Shown: positions 1 through 11,744, counted from the first letter of the stretch. The stretch is DNA of 64,000 nt from Paralvinella palmiformis (GCA_025642065.1 JAODUP010000312.1:362608-426607), one strand, 5' to 3'. The notes: generated from the sequence alone by a model not told the origin. Numbers and translations: made by a program.

Positions 1-243
1 TTCAAGAGCCTCAATCAAAACAAGTTTCCCACCTAGCGACAGGAGCTGATGGTACGAGTTGGCAAATCAGTAGCTTAGCAATGGTAGTAGGTAATGAGAA
101 AGATCGTAACACAATTTTCATCTTTTGTTAGTTGTCAATGACGCCACTTACGTGGCCTCAATGACATGGCCTTAATGACACTTATCCCCGAAAGCCACCA
201 AAGTTACTTACATGATAAGCATACACTCTAGCCCCCCCCCCCC

Positions 244-275
<32 letters not shown>

Positions 276-1947
276 TATATATACACATACTGAACACAGC
301 ATGGCTTGTTCTCAAACTTATAAACCTAAATTTAACGGAAGATCGTAGAAATTATTTCCGACACAGCCACACAAAATTACCATATATATCCTGAATGTAT
401 ATTGTACTATATTACTAAAGGTCAATATATATATATATAACCATTTCATCGCCATTCCAATGCCAAATCAGTTTATAATAATGGCGAGTTCCGGCATGGT
501 AAGCATGTGATTGATGAGATATTAAACTTACGACAGAGATTCCTGATTCCGGTTGAAATAATATCTTTAACTTATAAATGCCAAAACAGACGCAAATCCC
601 GTGTTCAGAAATAATTCCGTTTAATGGGCTGATTACAAAATGATGACTTGGGATAAACTCGACTTTTCCACGATTGCTCATCAAATGAAGTACGCGTCGG
701 CCGAGATTCGTATATTTGTCAATAGATAGATCTCAGCTTCTATATGAGGAGGTCTGAAAGCAGTACAAATCCAATGAGCGGGTTCGGCTAATGTTTATTT
801 CAGTATCAGGGTGCGCTGATCACAAAGCAATTTCTTTTAATAATAATAATAATAATAATAACAACAAAAAACTTCTATAGCGCCAATATCCTCTAATAGA
901 GTCGAGCTGAGTGACGCACCTAGTGCAGTGGTTGGGCAATCTCATAGTCAGGGTACGATGTAAAATTCATCAACAAATAATCGGATCCAGGGGAAGCGTA
1001 GGAAACTTGGGAAGGATAGGCAAGTCTGAAAAGGTGAATTTTAAAATGGAAAGATGCTACGCTATTTGATGACGTAACTTGTTCAGGGAATGAATTCCAA
1101 AGAGTAAGGACAGCAGCTGATTTTAAGCAAAACGGCCTTTAATTTCGTGAGTATTTAGTCTAATAGTCATATTTATTAAATATATAATTTGTTGGCGGAA
1201 AAGTCGTAATAGATTTTTGTCTAAATGGATCGCTTTCAGTTGGCTGCCATTTGGCCGATTAATCATAGAGCATAATATGCACACCTGGTCAGCGCCGACG
1301 CACGGTGATCGGTGACGTTACAAACCAGGTTCAGATATACACACGTTAACATTGATGATGGTAGCGTGCTAATTTTAATAAGAATACATTATGCGATCTC
1401 CGATTGCGGTAAATGGCCCGAATTACAGCATCCAGGTATTATAATGTGATGAAATTAGCGAAATGATCGTTCGGAGAAGAGATCATTTAGGTACGAGATC
1501 ATTAATAGAACGAGCAATCTATAATGGCAGATCAACACAACAACAACGATAATATAGCATAACAACAACAACAGCAAAAACAACAACAATGATAACAAGT
1601 ACATGTGTGTACGAATAAAAAGGAAGTAAAAAAAGACTTAATGTTTATTTTCGATTGCTTTGATCGAAAAAGTATGCTTTGATAACAGTAACTGCACTTT
1701 GTTTGGAACATGGCCTACAAAGGCCAACAGTTCTTATATTTATTTCTAAACGGAAACACGAGTTGGTGATATTTGGGATAAATATAGCTGGATAGATAAA
1801 CATAATTGAGATACGCACATGTAAAAGGTTATAACAAGTGAATCTAGTCGTGGTGCTGCAAGAGCGGAATTGAATCTGAATCCCTGATTTTGTTACTGCC
1901 GCGATCGACGAAGACAATAGAATTAAAAATCCATTTTATTAAACTGT

Positions 1948-1950
<3 letters not shown>
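1..1950. other. AT-rich intergenic DNA, no gene seen
   Basis: No open frame here resembles a known protein. The stretch holds a poly-C/(CA)n tract at about 232-271, an (AAT)n run at about 838-862 and CAA-rich sequence at about 1530-1590. Short open frames are not supported by composition or by any recognisable motif. Confidence 0.6.
232..271. repeat. poly-C followed by (CA)n microsatellite
   Basis: A run of about twelve C is followed directly by (CA)n and then a short TA tract. The small open frame across it is only a Thr-His repeat. Confidence 0.9.

Positions 1951-1991
<41 letters not shown>
1951..1991. repeat. (TA)n microsatellite
   Basis: About 20 TA units, directly at the 3' end (minus sense) of the neighbouring SINE; another TA array sits at the other end of that SINE. 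Confidence 0.95.
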
Positions 1992-1992
<1 letters not shown>

Positions 1993-1995
<3 letters not shown>

Positions 1996-2163
1996 TACGG
2001 CCAACTTTGTGCACATGGTAGCCTAAATGGTCCGAACAACCTCCAAAGGTAATGAAGCGAAGTTAAAGACGAAACACCCTTCATATATGCCCACGCCGAG
2101 ATTCGAACTCAGATGGTAGTGACCTGTGGTCCAACGCACTACCAACTAGACCACGGAGATGCC
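1993..2163 (-). mobile_element. tRNA-derived SINE
   Basis: Read on the minus strand the element begins GGCATCTCCGTGGTCTAGTTGG, which has a tRNA-like A box (TGGTCTAGTTGG), and about 45 nt later has the B box GTTCGAATC followed by a region ending near GGCCGTAAA. The body (TTCGTCTTTAACTTCGCTTCATTACCTTTGGAGG in part) recurs in other SINEs of this window at 10606-10745, 47919-48030 and 50478-50655. It is flanked on both sides by (TA)n arrays. A genuine tRNA gene is unlikely because the acceptor stem does not close and the repeat body continues past the tRNA part. Confidence 0.8.
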
Positions 2164-2197
<34 letters not shown>

Positions 2198-2290
2198 CCA
2201 TCAAAACCCACACACCCACACACACACACACAGACACACACACACGCACACACACGCACATACGCACACACAGAGAGAGAGAGGGAGAGA
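2164..2290. repeat. Compound (TA)n-(CA)n-(GA)n microsatellite
   Basis: TA units pass into CA/CACG units and then a short GAGAGA tract, starting directly at the SINE head. Confidence 0.95.
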
Positions 2291-2518
2291 AATCTTCGTG
2301 AATGTCGTAGGATGGTTAGTTTTTAGTTTTTGCTCTAGGCAAGAGGAAATGGGAGGATTGTCATAGATATAATGCCATTAGTGTACCGGAAATGACGGAA
2401 TATATTTGATGGACGTTGGGATGTGTTGTTTCGGGTTTCTCACTGACTGGTTGAGTTATTGACACTGATATTACTGGTGTATTGTGCCAATGCAAAGAGA
2501 ATAGCTATAGATGTTTAT

Positions 2519-2870
2519 CACTCACTCACTCACTCACTCACTCACTCACTCACTCACTCACTCACTCACTCACCACTCACTCACTCACTCACTCACTAAT
2601 CAATCACTCACTCACTCACTCACTCACTCACTCACTCACTCACTCACTCAATCACTCACTCACTCACTCACTCACTCACTCACTCAATCTTATACTCACT
2701 CAATCTAAAGCACTCACTCAATAATGCATACACTCACTCACTCAATAACTCACTCACTCAATAACTCACTCACTCAATAACTCACTCACTCACTCACTCA
2801 CTGATTGAGTCATTAAGTTACCCACTCACCCATTCACTGACTCACTCACTGACTCACTCAATTACTCATA
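2519..2870. repeat. (ACTC)n tetranucleotide satellite
   Basis: About 350 bp of CACT units, with interspersed variants AATCACTCACT and CTCAATAACT that form their own short sub-arrays near 2725-2785. Open frames through it encode only Ser-Leu-Thr-His repeats and are not genes. Confidence 0.95.
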
Positions 2871-3154
2871 TACAGTATCAAATCGTCCTTTTTCTGCTGC
2901 TATCAATCTACTTCTTTATCTATCTAGATATCCCCTCCTCCTTTCCTTTCCCTATTAAGCCATTAGAAAGGTGACCCTATGTTGCAGCCGATAGCCAAAT
3001 GCGGTGATGACCCTCAGGTCTCTGGCTCGAAGGAATGTTTCATCCGACAATCCCAATCGTCTACGTATCGCCCCTCGGCCATATGAAACCAACATCCATG
3101 CAGAACTCACTTAACCCACACGCCCTTGTAGCTAGCTGGTTAAGCAGCCGGTTT

Positions 3155-3261
3155 GACAAACAGATCCATTCCACATTTTACACCTAGCCAGACGGTTAGG
3201 TGGCCAGTCAACAAACAAATCCACTCCATATTTCACAAGTGACCAGACATTTAGACGACCA
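3155..3261. repeat. Degenerate direct repeat, about 53-bp unit
   Basis: Two adjacent units share GACAAACA-ATCCA-TCCA and CCAGAC with similar ends (GGTGGCC / GACGACC). A partial third unit may precede them. Confidence 0.5.
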
Positions 3262-3700
3262 ACTGACCCAATAGCTCACCGTCTGCGTTTTCTGGGCACC
3301 TCTCCTCACAACTAAACGAGGGCCTATTTCCAGCTCGTATCTGAAGAGAAATATCAAATTGGCCGCATCGTTTCCCACATTTCCCCGACAATTCGAGAAG
3401 TGTTCGCAGAAAACATAACCGGTCGTAGCCATTTTGTCTCTCCAATCGCGTCACACGTGGCTTTCGACAGCGGTACTGGGAGCCAGACGCCATATCCCAT
3501 ATGCTAAACGCATAACATCGTTTTCCGTATGCAACGTGCACAGCTCGCGAATCACCCCGTAACTCGCATCGTTCGCATACTGTACGCCTGTGGTGAGAGC
3601 GTTATTCATACTTTCGCCATCCCTTGTATCAGCCGCGTGTACGCGCGGATAGCAGCACCTCGTATCGCAGTATGAATCCAACACATTGTTAGCTTAAGTG
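3262..3700 (-). other. GC-richer patch with overlapping minus-strand open frames
   Basis: Base composition here is visibly less AT-rich than the surroundings. Three overlapping minus-strand open frames of 74-96 codons run through it, but I recognise no domain in any of them. It could be a relic of an old coding sequence or only a compositional island. Confidence 0.3.
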
Positions 3701-4171
3701 CTGTTAATCGTGGTCATCTATCACTTCGATATGAGTACAGTTAATCTAAATCGACCAGGATGTGGGCGATTGTGTTGTCTATAATCGAACCCTGGTATTA
3801 CCCGAGATATATGACCAAAGGACAAATCTATAGAGAAAGTAAATAATCGGAGTGAGGTCTTTTACTGGTGGATGAAACAGTGAACACTCGTTTTCGAAAC
3901 CACGACTTGGGTATAATTTGCAACACATATCGCCAACGATCACTAAATATAATTGAGATGTCTAATTTCCACAGGTACACCTGTGTGACGGGCCTAATCA
4001 TAAATTTTGTTTATTGGCGAATATTATCCGATTAGGGATATGGCAATGGTTATTTCGCTGTTCCACGATTACTGTTTAAAAAATCTATCTCATGAAAAGA
4101 AGCCTAAAGATTGATAGAAGTCAGCATAGAACGCGTACAGTTATCCCAGAAGCACACTGGGACGCTTTCAT
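3701..4171. other. Intergenic DNA, nothing recognised
   Basis: No supported coding or repeat signal was seen in this stretch. Confidence 0.5.
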
Positions 4172-4320
4172 GGCAGACCCGTTAGAGCGGTTGGCCACCG
4201 ATCGATAGCGCATGGGTTCGAATCGAAAGCGGACTATGCTAGAGGGGCGTTTCATCTCCTACTTCGCCGCATTAACTTTGGCACTCGCCCGGCCAATTTA
4301 GAATGTCGTGTTATACAGAA
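4172..4320 (+). mobile_element. Degraded tRNA-derived SINE
   Basis: The tRNA-like head reads GGCAGACCCGTTAGAGCGGTTGG (A-box-like) with the B box GGGTTCGAATC about 30 nt further. The body has TTTCATCTCCTACTTCGCCGCATTAACTTTGGCA and CGGCCAATTTAGAATG, matching the layout of the other SINE bodies here (TTCGTC..CTTCG..CATTACCTTTGG..GGCCATTTAG) with many substitutions. Confidence 0.6.
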
Positions 4321-5353
4321 ACACCGTTATTTATCAGGACACCGAAACGTTCAAAGTCCGATACTGGTAATTATCGCAAACGAAAAACAACAAAACACGG
4401 GTACTGTTCAGACTTGTGTGATTTTTCTCAGTAAATATTTAACCAAATAGTAATATGTCCCCACTCATGCACGTATTATGTTCGCTTTCTGTTGTCGTTG
4501 TTGTTGTGTTGTCTCGGGTACGAGTTGTCTAGAACTCGTTCTTGCCATTTTGTTGTTGTTATTATTGTTGCTTCTTTTGTTGTAATTTATCTTGTTACTT
4601 ATAGTGCACAAGATAATAAATTCCGCTTCTAACAGTTATATCCTGCTAAAGGTCATTTCGGCATTACGTCAAATTCGCCTTTACGCCACTTTTCGGGAAT
4701 ACATTTCAGTTCAGCGAACGTCATGACGTCCGTCGTTACGTCGCACAGATTCGTCATCTACGTCGTAGTAAAATAATGTGAATCAAATAAAGTAAAAAAA
4801 ATATAAAAGAAACAAAAATAATTAAAATACAATAAAATATATTAAAAATCATAAAAAGATATAAACAAAAAAATAAATACATCGAATGGCATTTTAAGAC
4901 CTTTTAAGGCATATCGCCCGGTGTACTGCAAAATCCGGGTTACGTGACGGTTTTTGGTGCGGGGTATGACTGTATTTATAAATGAGCTTCGTATAGACGA
5001 ATGATGCGGACTGTGTCATAAACATCGGTGTACTATAGGTTAATCACCGAACTAATCACTGCATACCTTTATAGTGTATAGATTTTCCTGACGGAATTAT
5101 ATCCTTGTGTTGATGATACATACCCGGACGTATCAAATTTCCCAGAACCTGTGCTACAGTCATTTTGTAAACACCTGAATTTGGAGTACCATTTTGGAAC
5201 ATGCTATTTGAATTTGTTTATTATTCGTCTGGGTGGCCGTATGCTATTTATTGTAATCAATTACCTGAAGAATTACACTTTCTCTGTTGAGGGCGAACAA
5301 AATATATATAAGTTAAATTAACATTACCAACGTACTGAGAGTAGTACTGAGTA
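4321..5353. other. Intergenic DNA with an ACGTC-rich patch
   Basis: No gene is seen. Five ACGTC pentamers fall between 4666 and 4764, including a CRE-like TGACGTC at 4724-4730. An A-rich stretch follows at 4785-4880. Confidence 0.45.
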
Positions 5354-6283
5354 CTAGTTTTCGGACACTTAGCACATAATTAACAACACCTTTTTTATCT
5401 TTTCGTTTTAGAAAAGTAGATTCCATTTCAAAGCATTAATCCAACTTCAAGCTTCCCATAAATGTGCATTTCGTTCTTAGTTATATATTTTTTGGCAACA
5501 TAAATTTTCTGAAAGTGAAGCATGGGTCACCAGGCAGAATTCGGACATGTCCGGCAGAATTCGGACACTTCAGTATTTTTTTTAATAAATTGCAAATTCG
5601 AGAAAACAACCAGACGAACTACTAATAAATGTTATATACTTTTAAATAAAATATAAGGGCAGTAATTTCCCACAACTAGAATGACAGAAATCACAATTTG
5701 GTACTTTCTGATGATAGTTTTTGGGTTTTCTGAATATGATAAAGTGAATTTATTAATTATCAAATAATATCTTGTGTTATTCATTATTTCTTTAATTAAT
5801 TTCATGTCATTGAACTCTATTCAACTTTATTTTATTTATTGTCTAGCTGATATTTCAATTTAGTGTGGTGTCAGAAAACTGAAAGGTACGTTTAATTCAC
5901 ATTGCAGTATTCGGACACCTTCAACGAATCAGATTGCGTTTCAGATTATATTCAAAATGGCAATATTTTAATAAATTGTACCTTAGTCAATATGTTTCGG
6001 CCAAAAACACACGAAATAAAGTAATAAGAGACTGCGAGATGGCTCAAATAAAGCATTGCTGCTTACTACTAGCGCGAAAGAGCAAGAAACGTCTCTTACG
6101 CTGACCAATCGATGAGTAATTGAAATTGTTTTATACACGAAATATTTTTTAATTTTCGCGGAAAGAGGAGAGGCGTGTGTGTTGAACGTCATTACTTTAT
6201 GTGAATATGTCATTGATTTGTGTGTGCCTCAAACGAATTTGTAACGAAGTGTCCGAATTCTGGCAGTGTCCAAAAATACCAAT
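5354..6283. mobile_element. Possible TA-flanked MITE with GGACAC termini
   Basis: The left end TAGTTTTCGGACACTTAGC (about 5356-5374) and the reverse complement of the right end TATTTTTGGACACTGCC (about 6263-6281) resemble terminal inverted repeats, each beside a TA dinucleotide as in Tc1/mariner/pogo-type insertions. Copies of ATTCGGACA occur inside in both orientations at about 5538-5572, 5906-5915 and 6249-6258. No intact transposase is present; a plus-strand stretch near 5990-6100 gives a short basic frame interrupted by stops. The termini are imperfect, so this is a candidate only. Confidence 0.4.
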
Positions 6284-6295
6284 ATCTACTTCTAT

Positions 6296-6332
6296 ATATA
6301 TATATTGGCTACTTCTATAAATATATAGTTGT

Positions 6333-6397
<65 letters not shown>

Positions 6398-6490
6398 CAG
6401 TAAGTATAACCGGGATTTCACGAAATCCATAGAAATCACAAATTCTCTGAAAGTTTGAGGGATTTCGCGAAATAATTGGTTTCACTATCT

Positions 6491-6553
<63 letters not shown>
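6296..6553. repeat. Two (TA)n arrays
   Basis: Pure TA runs at about 6337-6393 and 6496-6540 are separated by about 100 bp of unique sequence. Open frames here encode only Ile-Tyr repeats. Confidence 0.9.
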
Positions 6554-6916
6554 CCATCCTAACCCGACAAGCTAAATTATATTGGCCTTTAGATGAAATC
6601 TCGAAGCCAAAGCTGGACACAAGAACGTTGATAATAGTTATATACGTTCTGCCTTAATTTATCACTACGCTACTAATGTTGTGCATGAGGGTGTCTAGAA
6701 CACATACAGCTGGCTTCATATGACCACGTAGTACATGTGGTGTGCGCCAGCTGTGAATGTTGCATAGAGAAATGACCTCCTCTGATCTCCTAATTAGCTA
6801 GGCTTCCACCAAAAACATAATTCACCTTGGTTCTGGTATCAGACGTAAGACGGGGTTCGTTTAGTAATTTGAATCTGATTCGATCTTCACATTAATCATC
6901 AAAAATACTAATGGAT

Positions 6917-6918
<2 letters not shown>

Positions 6919-6966
<48 letters not shown>
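6919..6966. repeat. (TA)n microsatellite
   Basis: About 23 TA units. Confidence 0.95.
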
Positions 6967-6969
<3 letters not shown>

Positions 6970-7074
6970 TACAGCAATGAGTACATCTCTCTATCTTCCT
7001 TTCTCTCATACATTTCATTTACTGTTATACTCAGTATTTTACTTAAAATACTACTACTACTACTACTTCTACTG

Positions 7075-7077
<3 letters not shown>

Positions 7078-7109
<32 letters not shown>

Positions 7110-7110
7110 C
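7078..7110. repeat. (AAT)n microsatellite
   Basis: About ten AAT units, preceded by a short CTA run. Confidence 0.9.
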
Positions 7111-8289
7111 TGACAGTATTAGAAGTATGTTTTCTTGGTGCATGAATGTAATCCGTTTCTTAATTACATGACACAGCACGTGATTGGGCCTGGACCGTCT
7201 GACGTCATTTGACGAACGTTTGCCGCTATTTCGTCTAAATTTGGCCTATTTTTGGTTTCCTGATAACACTTCGTAATTATGTCCCTAAACATAAGGGCGC
7301 TAAACCCTCAAATGGTTATTGTTTACTCTGCGGGTCAGTTTTCATGAGACGTCTCCATTATCTTTGGTTGAGCGAGGGTTCCCTTTACTGACCTAATTCT
7401 TTATAAACACATTATCGCCGTTTCGCAAAATGAAATCGAAACTTAATCGAAGCCTTTTTGCTGAAGACGACTGCCACGTGACTTAGAGCCTATCTAGGGG
7501 TGGGTGGGGGGATGACCAAGCTCGCACTTCTGCTTCTGCGAATGAATGCGTAAATGCCTACGTGGGTACGAAGGCGCACTTTTGTCTGGCGCGCAGCTGT
7601 TGGAAGATAATTTCAACGGTTTGTCTTCACGGTGTCTGTGTGCGCGTGCGCGTGTGTGTGCGTGTATTATGATATTTATATATTGTCACAAATCTATATA
7701 TTAATAATGCTATGTATCAATAACCCTAAGCTTCCTTTAACCGATACTTTGATAACAATCTGGATGATTTATCAGTCTATCAGCACGGCGAATCGGATTC
7801 ATCAAATTACTGTGGCTGACAAAGAAACCTAAAACAAACTCCAACTCCCAGTTCTTTTTCCTGGATTGGAATATTTCAACAATAATCGTATCCACATAAA
7901 TATCACTGGTGAAGAAGGTCCGATCTGACTCATAGAACAAGTGACCGTAACCCGAAAACTCGGTTCTTTTTCAAAGATTCTTGCGCATCAGAGAACCTGG
8001 ATCTCTACTCAGCCAAATTTCTTCTACCGCTAGCGTAATGCCATTTACCGTGTTGTTTTGTTCTCATAAATTAGTAGAGTGTCATTTTAGTCTACCCTCG
8101 GAAAGGCTAAAATAGTATTGATACATTGAATAATAAAACCAACAGTACCATGTGGTTTTATGATACCCACCAAACGTTTCCATATTGGTGTAATAAGGAA
8201 TCTGAAAAGAAAGTTGCCTGATTTGTGGCACTGAAACAAATGTCTGGTTCATGATATATTTATGTAATCGTACTGCCTTCATCATCTTC

Positions 8290-8845
8290 AGCCAGGGTCA
8301 GTCCACTTCAGGACGAAAGCCTTAGCATGTTGGCTCGACAGATCTCGTATTTGTGCTCTCTTGTACCAGTTCACATTGCCCCAGTATCGTTTATAGTTCA
8401 TCTCTCCAACCCTTTTCTTGCCTTCCTCGATTTCTGTTCCCACCCATGGGTGTCCAAACTGTCAATGCTACACTCCATCTATTATCCATTCTGAGGCTGA
8501 TGTAACCTGGTCATGTCCATTTCTGTTTCTAATTATTTCTACTATGTCCATAATTTTAGTTTGTCAGTTTTCGGCCTTTTAAGTGATGTTGTGGATGTTT
8601 CGTTCCACGTTCGTTTGTGCTGCAGACTATTTATTTTCCATTTTTATTGTTAATGTGCAGGTCTCTGGTGCATATATCATTGCTAGAAGGGTGCACTGGT
8701 TGAAGACTTTTCCTTTTAAACACGTTACTAGTATACCCTTCGTAATTGTGTTGTGTCTTCCAAATGCCTGCCATCGTGCTTTGATCCTTGTTATTTCGTT
8801 GTCTTGGTTTTTCTCTATTAATGTAATACGTCGGCCTAGGTTTAT
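8290..8845 (-). pseudogene. LINE reverse transcriptase, C-terminal fragment
   Basis: On the minus strand, starting near 8845, the reading frame gives LGRRIT...EITRIKARWQAFGRH, followed by GKVFNQCTLLAMIYAPETCTLT. This is the characteristic post-catalytic part of non-LTR retrotransposon reverse transcriptases (YLG-x-IT ... EI-x-RRI ... W-x-AFG ... KxxVFNQC-xLPAMTYGAETW). Further down, after stops and frame changes, come RKARKRVGEMNYKRYWGNVNW and KAFVLKWTDPG, matching the usual GRPKKRWxDEI...W...AFVLxWT tail. The catalytic core is absent upstream, as expected for 5' truncation. It is inactive. The clade is uncertain; the tail resembles the endonuclease-reverse transcriptase type common in invertebrates. 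Confidence 0.75.
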
Positions 8846-8937
8846 GGATTTGTGAATCTGGGTGCTCTAAGCCGGTACGTACAGTACCTGGGCCAACGTA
8901 CTGACATAGAACACCGAGATTCACAAACCGATAAACC
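8838..8937. repeat. Imperfect hairpin at the LINE break
   Basis: The arm GGTTTATGGATTTGTGAATC (from about 8838) pairs with GATTCACAAACCGATAAACC (ending about 8937), arms about 31 nt, loop about 35 nt. One arm lies at the 5' breakpoint of the LINE fragment. Confidence 0.65.
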
Positions 8938-8962
8938 ATAAACCAAAAACCTATACATCCAT

Positions 8963-9070
<108 letters not shown>

Positions 9071-9231
9071 AACTATTTATTGAACAATACACTCGTCAGG
9101 TAGCAGCACTTACACTCAACACCCTGTTGGGAATATTAGTAAGTGCTATAACTATGTCTTACTGATTTCTATCTCGGTCAGTGTGATCAGAATTAGCTTG
9201 ATTGATTAGCGATTTTCTAACAACTTTGGTG

Positions 9232-9235
<4 letters not shown>

Positions 9236-9278
<43 letters not shown>

Positions 9279-9292
9279 GTGTGTGCGCGCGC

Positions 9293-9322
<30 letters not shown>
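9236..9322. repeat. (TA)n-(GC)n-(GT)n compound microsatellite
   Basis: TA units, a short GCGC run, then (GT)n up to the start of the dispersed repeat copy. Confidence 0.95.
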
Positions 9323-9323
<1 letters not shown>

Positions 9324-9325
<2 letters not shown>

Positions 9326-9610
9326 TCAGCTTTTATGAATAGCCTGCATGTAGCCGCTTCCCTGTAAGCGTGACATATTTTTCGTGTGCGAAACGCGGAT
9401 TAGCTTGGCTGCACAGGCTGATGAGCAGCCCAGACACGTGTAATAGGTATACCTATATATAGATACGTGGGGGTGTGGGACATATTTTATTTAGATTGAT
9501 GTATGTATAGTTTTATTTATGTATATATTTATGGAGCTATACGTCTCAAAGAATGTTTAGAGATGTTGATGTTCTGAGCCAGTTTATATGTATCTTAAAA
9601 CACATACACA
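9324..9610 (-). repeat. Dispersed repeat R, copy 1
   Basis: In reverse orientation this matches the repeats at 21381-21782 and 59631-60342. Shared landmarks are CTCATCAG-CTGTG, TGTCACGC and AAGCGGCTACATGCAGGC, plus the left part with CATCAACATCTCTAAACATTC and TCCATAAAT. There is no coding potential, and it is not one of the tRNA SINEs. All three copies border (TA)n or (GT)n tracts. The family is unknown to me. Confidence 0.65.
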
Positions 9611-9892
9611 TTTTTGCTTGTCTGTGTGTTCGTAAATGTCTATAAAAAGTGTCTCAAACGGCGGTGAAAGTGACATTGGTTGGGACTATTATTGGGACAA
9701 TGATGTTTAACTGTTTTTAATATTATCCTAAGCCCTTTTTATTATATGAGCCAAAGGCTGAAGTACCCCCTTATTAGCAACAGTAAGCACACACACACAC
9801 ACACACGCACATACACACACATACACACACGCCCCGTACTTGCGTTACTGGCCATGCGTTATTTTTGTATTCCATTTAATACTTATCAAGGA

Positions 9893-10030
9893 ATGGTTTT
9901 AAATATTGCTAATACAGCTCTGATATATTATCCTTTCCATGACAGTAGAAATGCTGTCGGTGTGGTGTTGTATAAACGCAAACATCAATATAAATCCTTT
10001 AGTTTTATATTGTCATCTGGTCCGCTTCCT
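9893..10030 (+). pseudogene. Possible LTR-retrotransposon RNase H fragment
   Basis: The plus-strand frame contains ANTALIYYPFHDSRNAVGVVLYK followed by SFSFILSS. The order hydrophobic-P, D-x-S, AVGxVL, then (L/F)SFFS resembles the start of the RNase H domain of Ty3-type polyproteins (LLxHP ... TDAS-xxAVGAVLxQ ... PxxFFSRKL). It is only about 45 residues long with nothing else of such an element around, so the call is weak. Alternative: chance open frame. Confidence 0.3.
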
Positions 10031-10044
10031 GATACACTTAATTT

Positions 10045-10170
10045 GGGCGTCTAGTTGGTATAACCGATAACGCTGTTGGTCACAAATCTAAGCTACCCGA
10101 GAACAAACCCCGGACGGTCAATATCTGAAGGATTAGTCATCCTTCGTTTCGACTAATTACTTTTTGATGT
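10045..10170 (+). mobile_element. Strongly degraded tRNA-derived SINE
   Basis: GTCTAGTTGGTATAACCG (A-box-like), GAACAAACCCC where a B box is expected, then GGTCAATATCTGAAGGATTAG and CTTCGTTTCGACTAATTAC, which parallels the body of the SINE at 47919 (ATATCTGAAGG...TTCGTC). Confidence 0.4.
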
Positions 10171-10605
10171 CGTTCGTCTCATTAAGCCCGCTATGTGAAC
10201 CAAAGTAAAGGAGTGGCAGTCCACCTTTCATATTTTATACTTCCCCCTTGATCAGAAAGTGTTGTCAGATATCGTTCAGAATTTAAAGCTGAATTGTTAG
10301 TAAATAAAAGCTACAGATTTATATTATCCTGCTCTTTCCTAAGGAATATCAAATACCCCTACGGGCAATTTTATCAATTTATTAAGGCTTGGGCTGGTTT
10401 ACGCAATTAAATTAATATAAAATTTTTGCTATTGGATCGGAATTCATCCTGTGAGCACAATCAGCACTGACTTAACAAGGTTTATGATAATTTATCTTTA
10501 ATGTTTTGAAAAATGACAAATAAAACGCAACCTTTTGGTATAAATATGAAATCAGAAAGCGTATTCGGTAAGGGATTATATATATTATTTGTATGTAAGA
10601 TGATG

Positions 10606-10745
10606 ATTGATGATTGGAGTTTTACGGCCACGTGTGTGCATAAGATAGGCAAAATTGGCCGAAAGACATTCAAAGGTAATGATGCGAAGTCAAATATGAA
10701 ACACCATTCAGTTATGCCCACGCCGAGTTTCGAAATCAGGTAGTA
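10606..10745 (-). mobile_element. tRNA-derived SINE, 5' truncated
   Basis: Minus-strand copy of the same family as 1993-2163: GGCCGTAAAACTCC at the tail, TTTGAATGTCTTTCGG, CTTCGCATCATTACC, and the B-box region GATTTCGAAACTCGGCGTGGGCAT. The A-box end is missing or decayed near 10745. Confidence 0.7.
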
Positions 10746-11744
10746 GTGATCTGTAAATAGTTCTATGTAAATAAAATTGCGTCTTATTCTTGATATATTC
10801 TGCATAATTTTGGAACACATTGAAAGCCTATATAATTTGTTATCATCGTAAGGGTATCGATCTATCAAAACACTCCTTTCACGTTACAGAGTGAAATCAA
10901 TGCATTACAATTCTACTGTTCTCTAAGAGAGATCCATTTCGATATTAAAGAGGTAAATAGGAAAGCAAGAGGCTGCTAGAACTGATTTGTTTGTTTATGA
11001 AAGTATGGATTTCAGATAATATTGCGGTGTAAATGCCACTACATTCGCTGTACTTATTTGCGCTTTTACCCAGTCGAAATCCGCTTCGATTTCTCACAGA
11101 TTATCATTTGGGTTAGTCCATATCGAACCAGACGAAATGTCAGACAAACCGTTACACAACCAACAGCATGTTTTTACGGATATAATAAAAATATGTCGCC
11201 CTTGTATCGTTTAATAAAAGGGTGTAACATTGTAACATTAGCTATCATTGCACCCACGTGCCTTTCATATGGATTAACTGAATATTTAGTTATTTAATCC
11301 ATTCGCAACCGTATAGCTGGAGAACGAGACAGCCATTTCTGACAGCTAATAAATATTCATCTTGATTTGCGGGGAATATTTTTCTATTACAATTCTGAGC
11401 TTAAAGTGGCGTTTGTTTGAGCAATGATTACTTGTCATGACCCTGTCGTTAAGGGTCTGAAATATGCAGATTTATTCAAAGTAGTTTCAAATTTGTTTAC
11501 TCTCCCTCTACTAATGTGTGCATCCATTGAACTTTAGAAATTTCAATAAGCACTGGGATTCTGAGCTTTCACCAAGGTGTATCTATTTCTTCAATCCTGT
11601 CTAATAAATTCCTTATTAGAATTGATATATCTTTACAGAATTGTCTAGTTTTAGCAAGACTTATTTAATACAAGAAAGAGGGGGCAATTGAAAGGGACGT
11701 TTTTTTCTGATCTTGGGGTTCATTTCTCTACTATTGGATATAGG
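10746..11744. other. Intergenic DNA, no gene seen
   Basis: A 91-codon open frame at 11022-11297 shows no recognisable motif and I do not treat it as a gene. Nothing else was supported. Confidence 0.45.

Larger units (their letters stand above)
6554..8289. other. Intergenic DNA, no gene seen
   Basis: Contains a 47-nt imperfect palindrome at 6707-6753, a (TA)n array at about 6919-6966 and an (AAT)n array at about 7078-7110. No coding sequence could be supported. Confidence 0.5.

Noticed and set aside
2482..2724. Open frames made of Ser-Leu-Thr-His repeats
   Set aside because: They are translations of the (ACTC)n satellite in two frames; no gene features.
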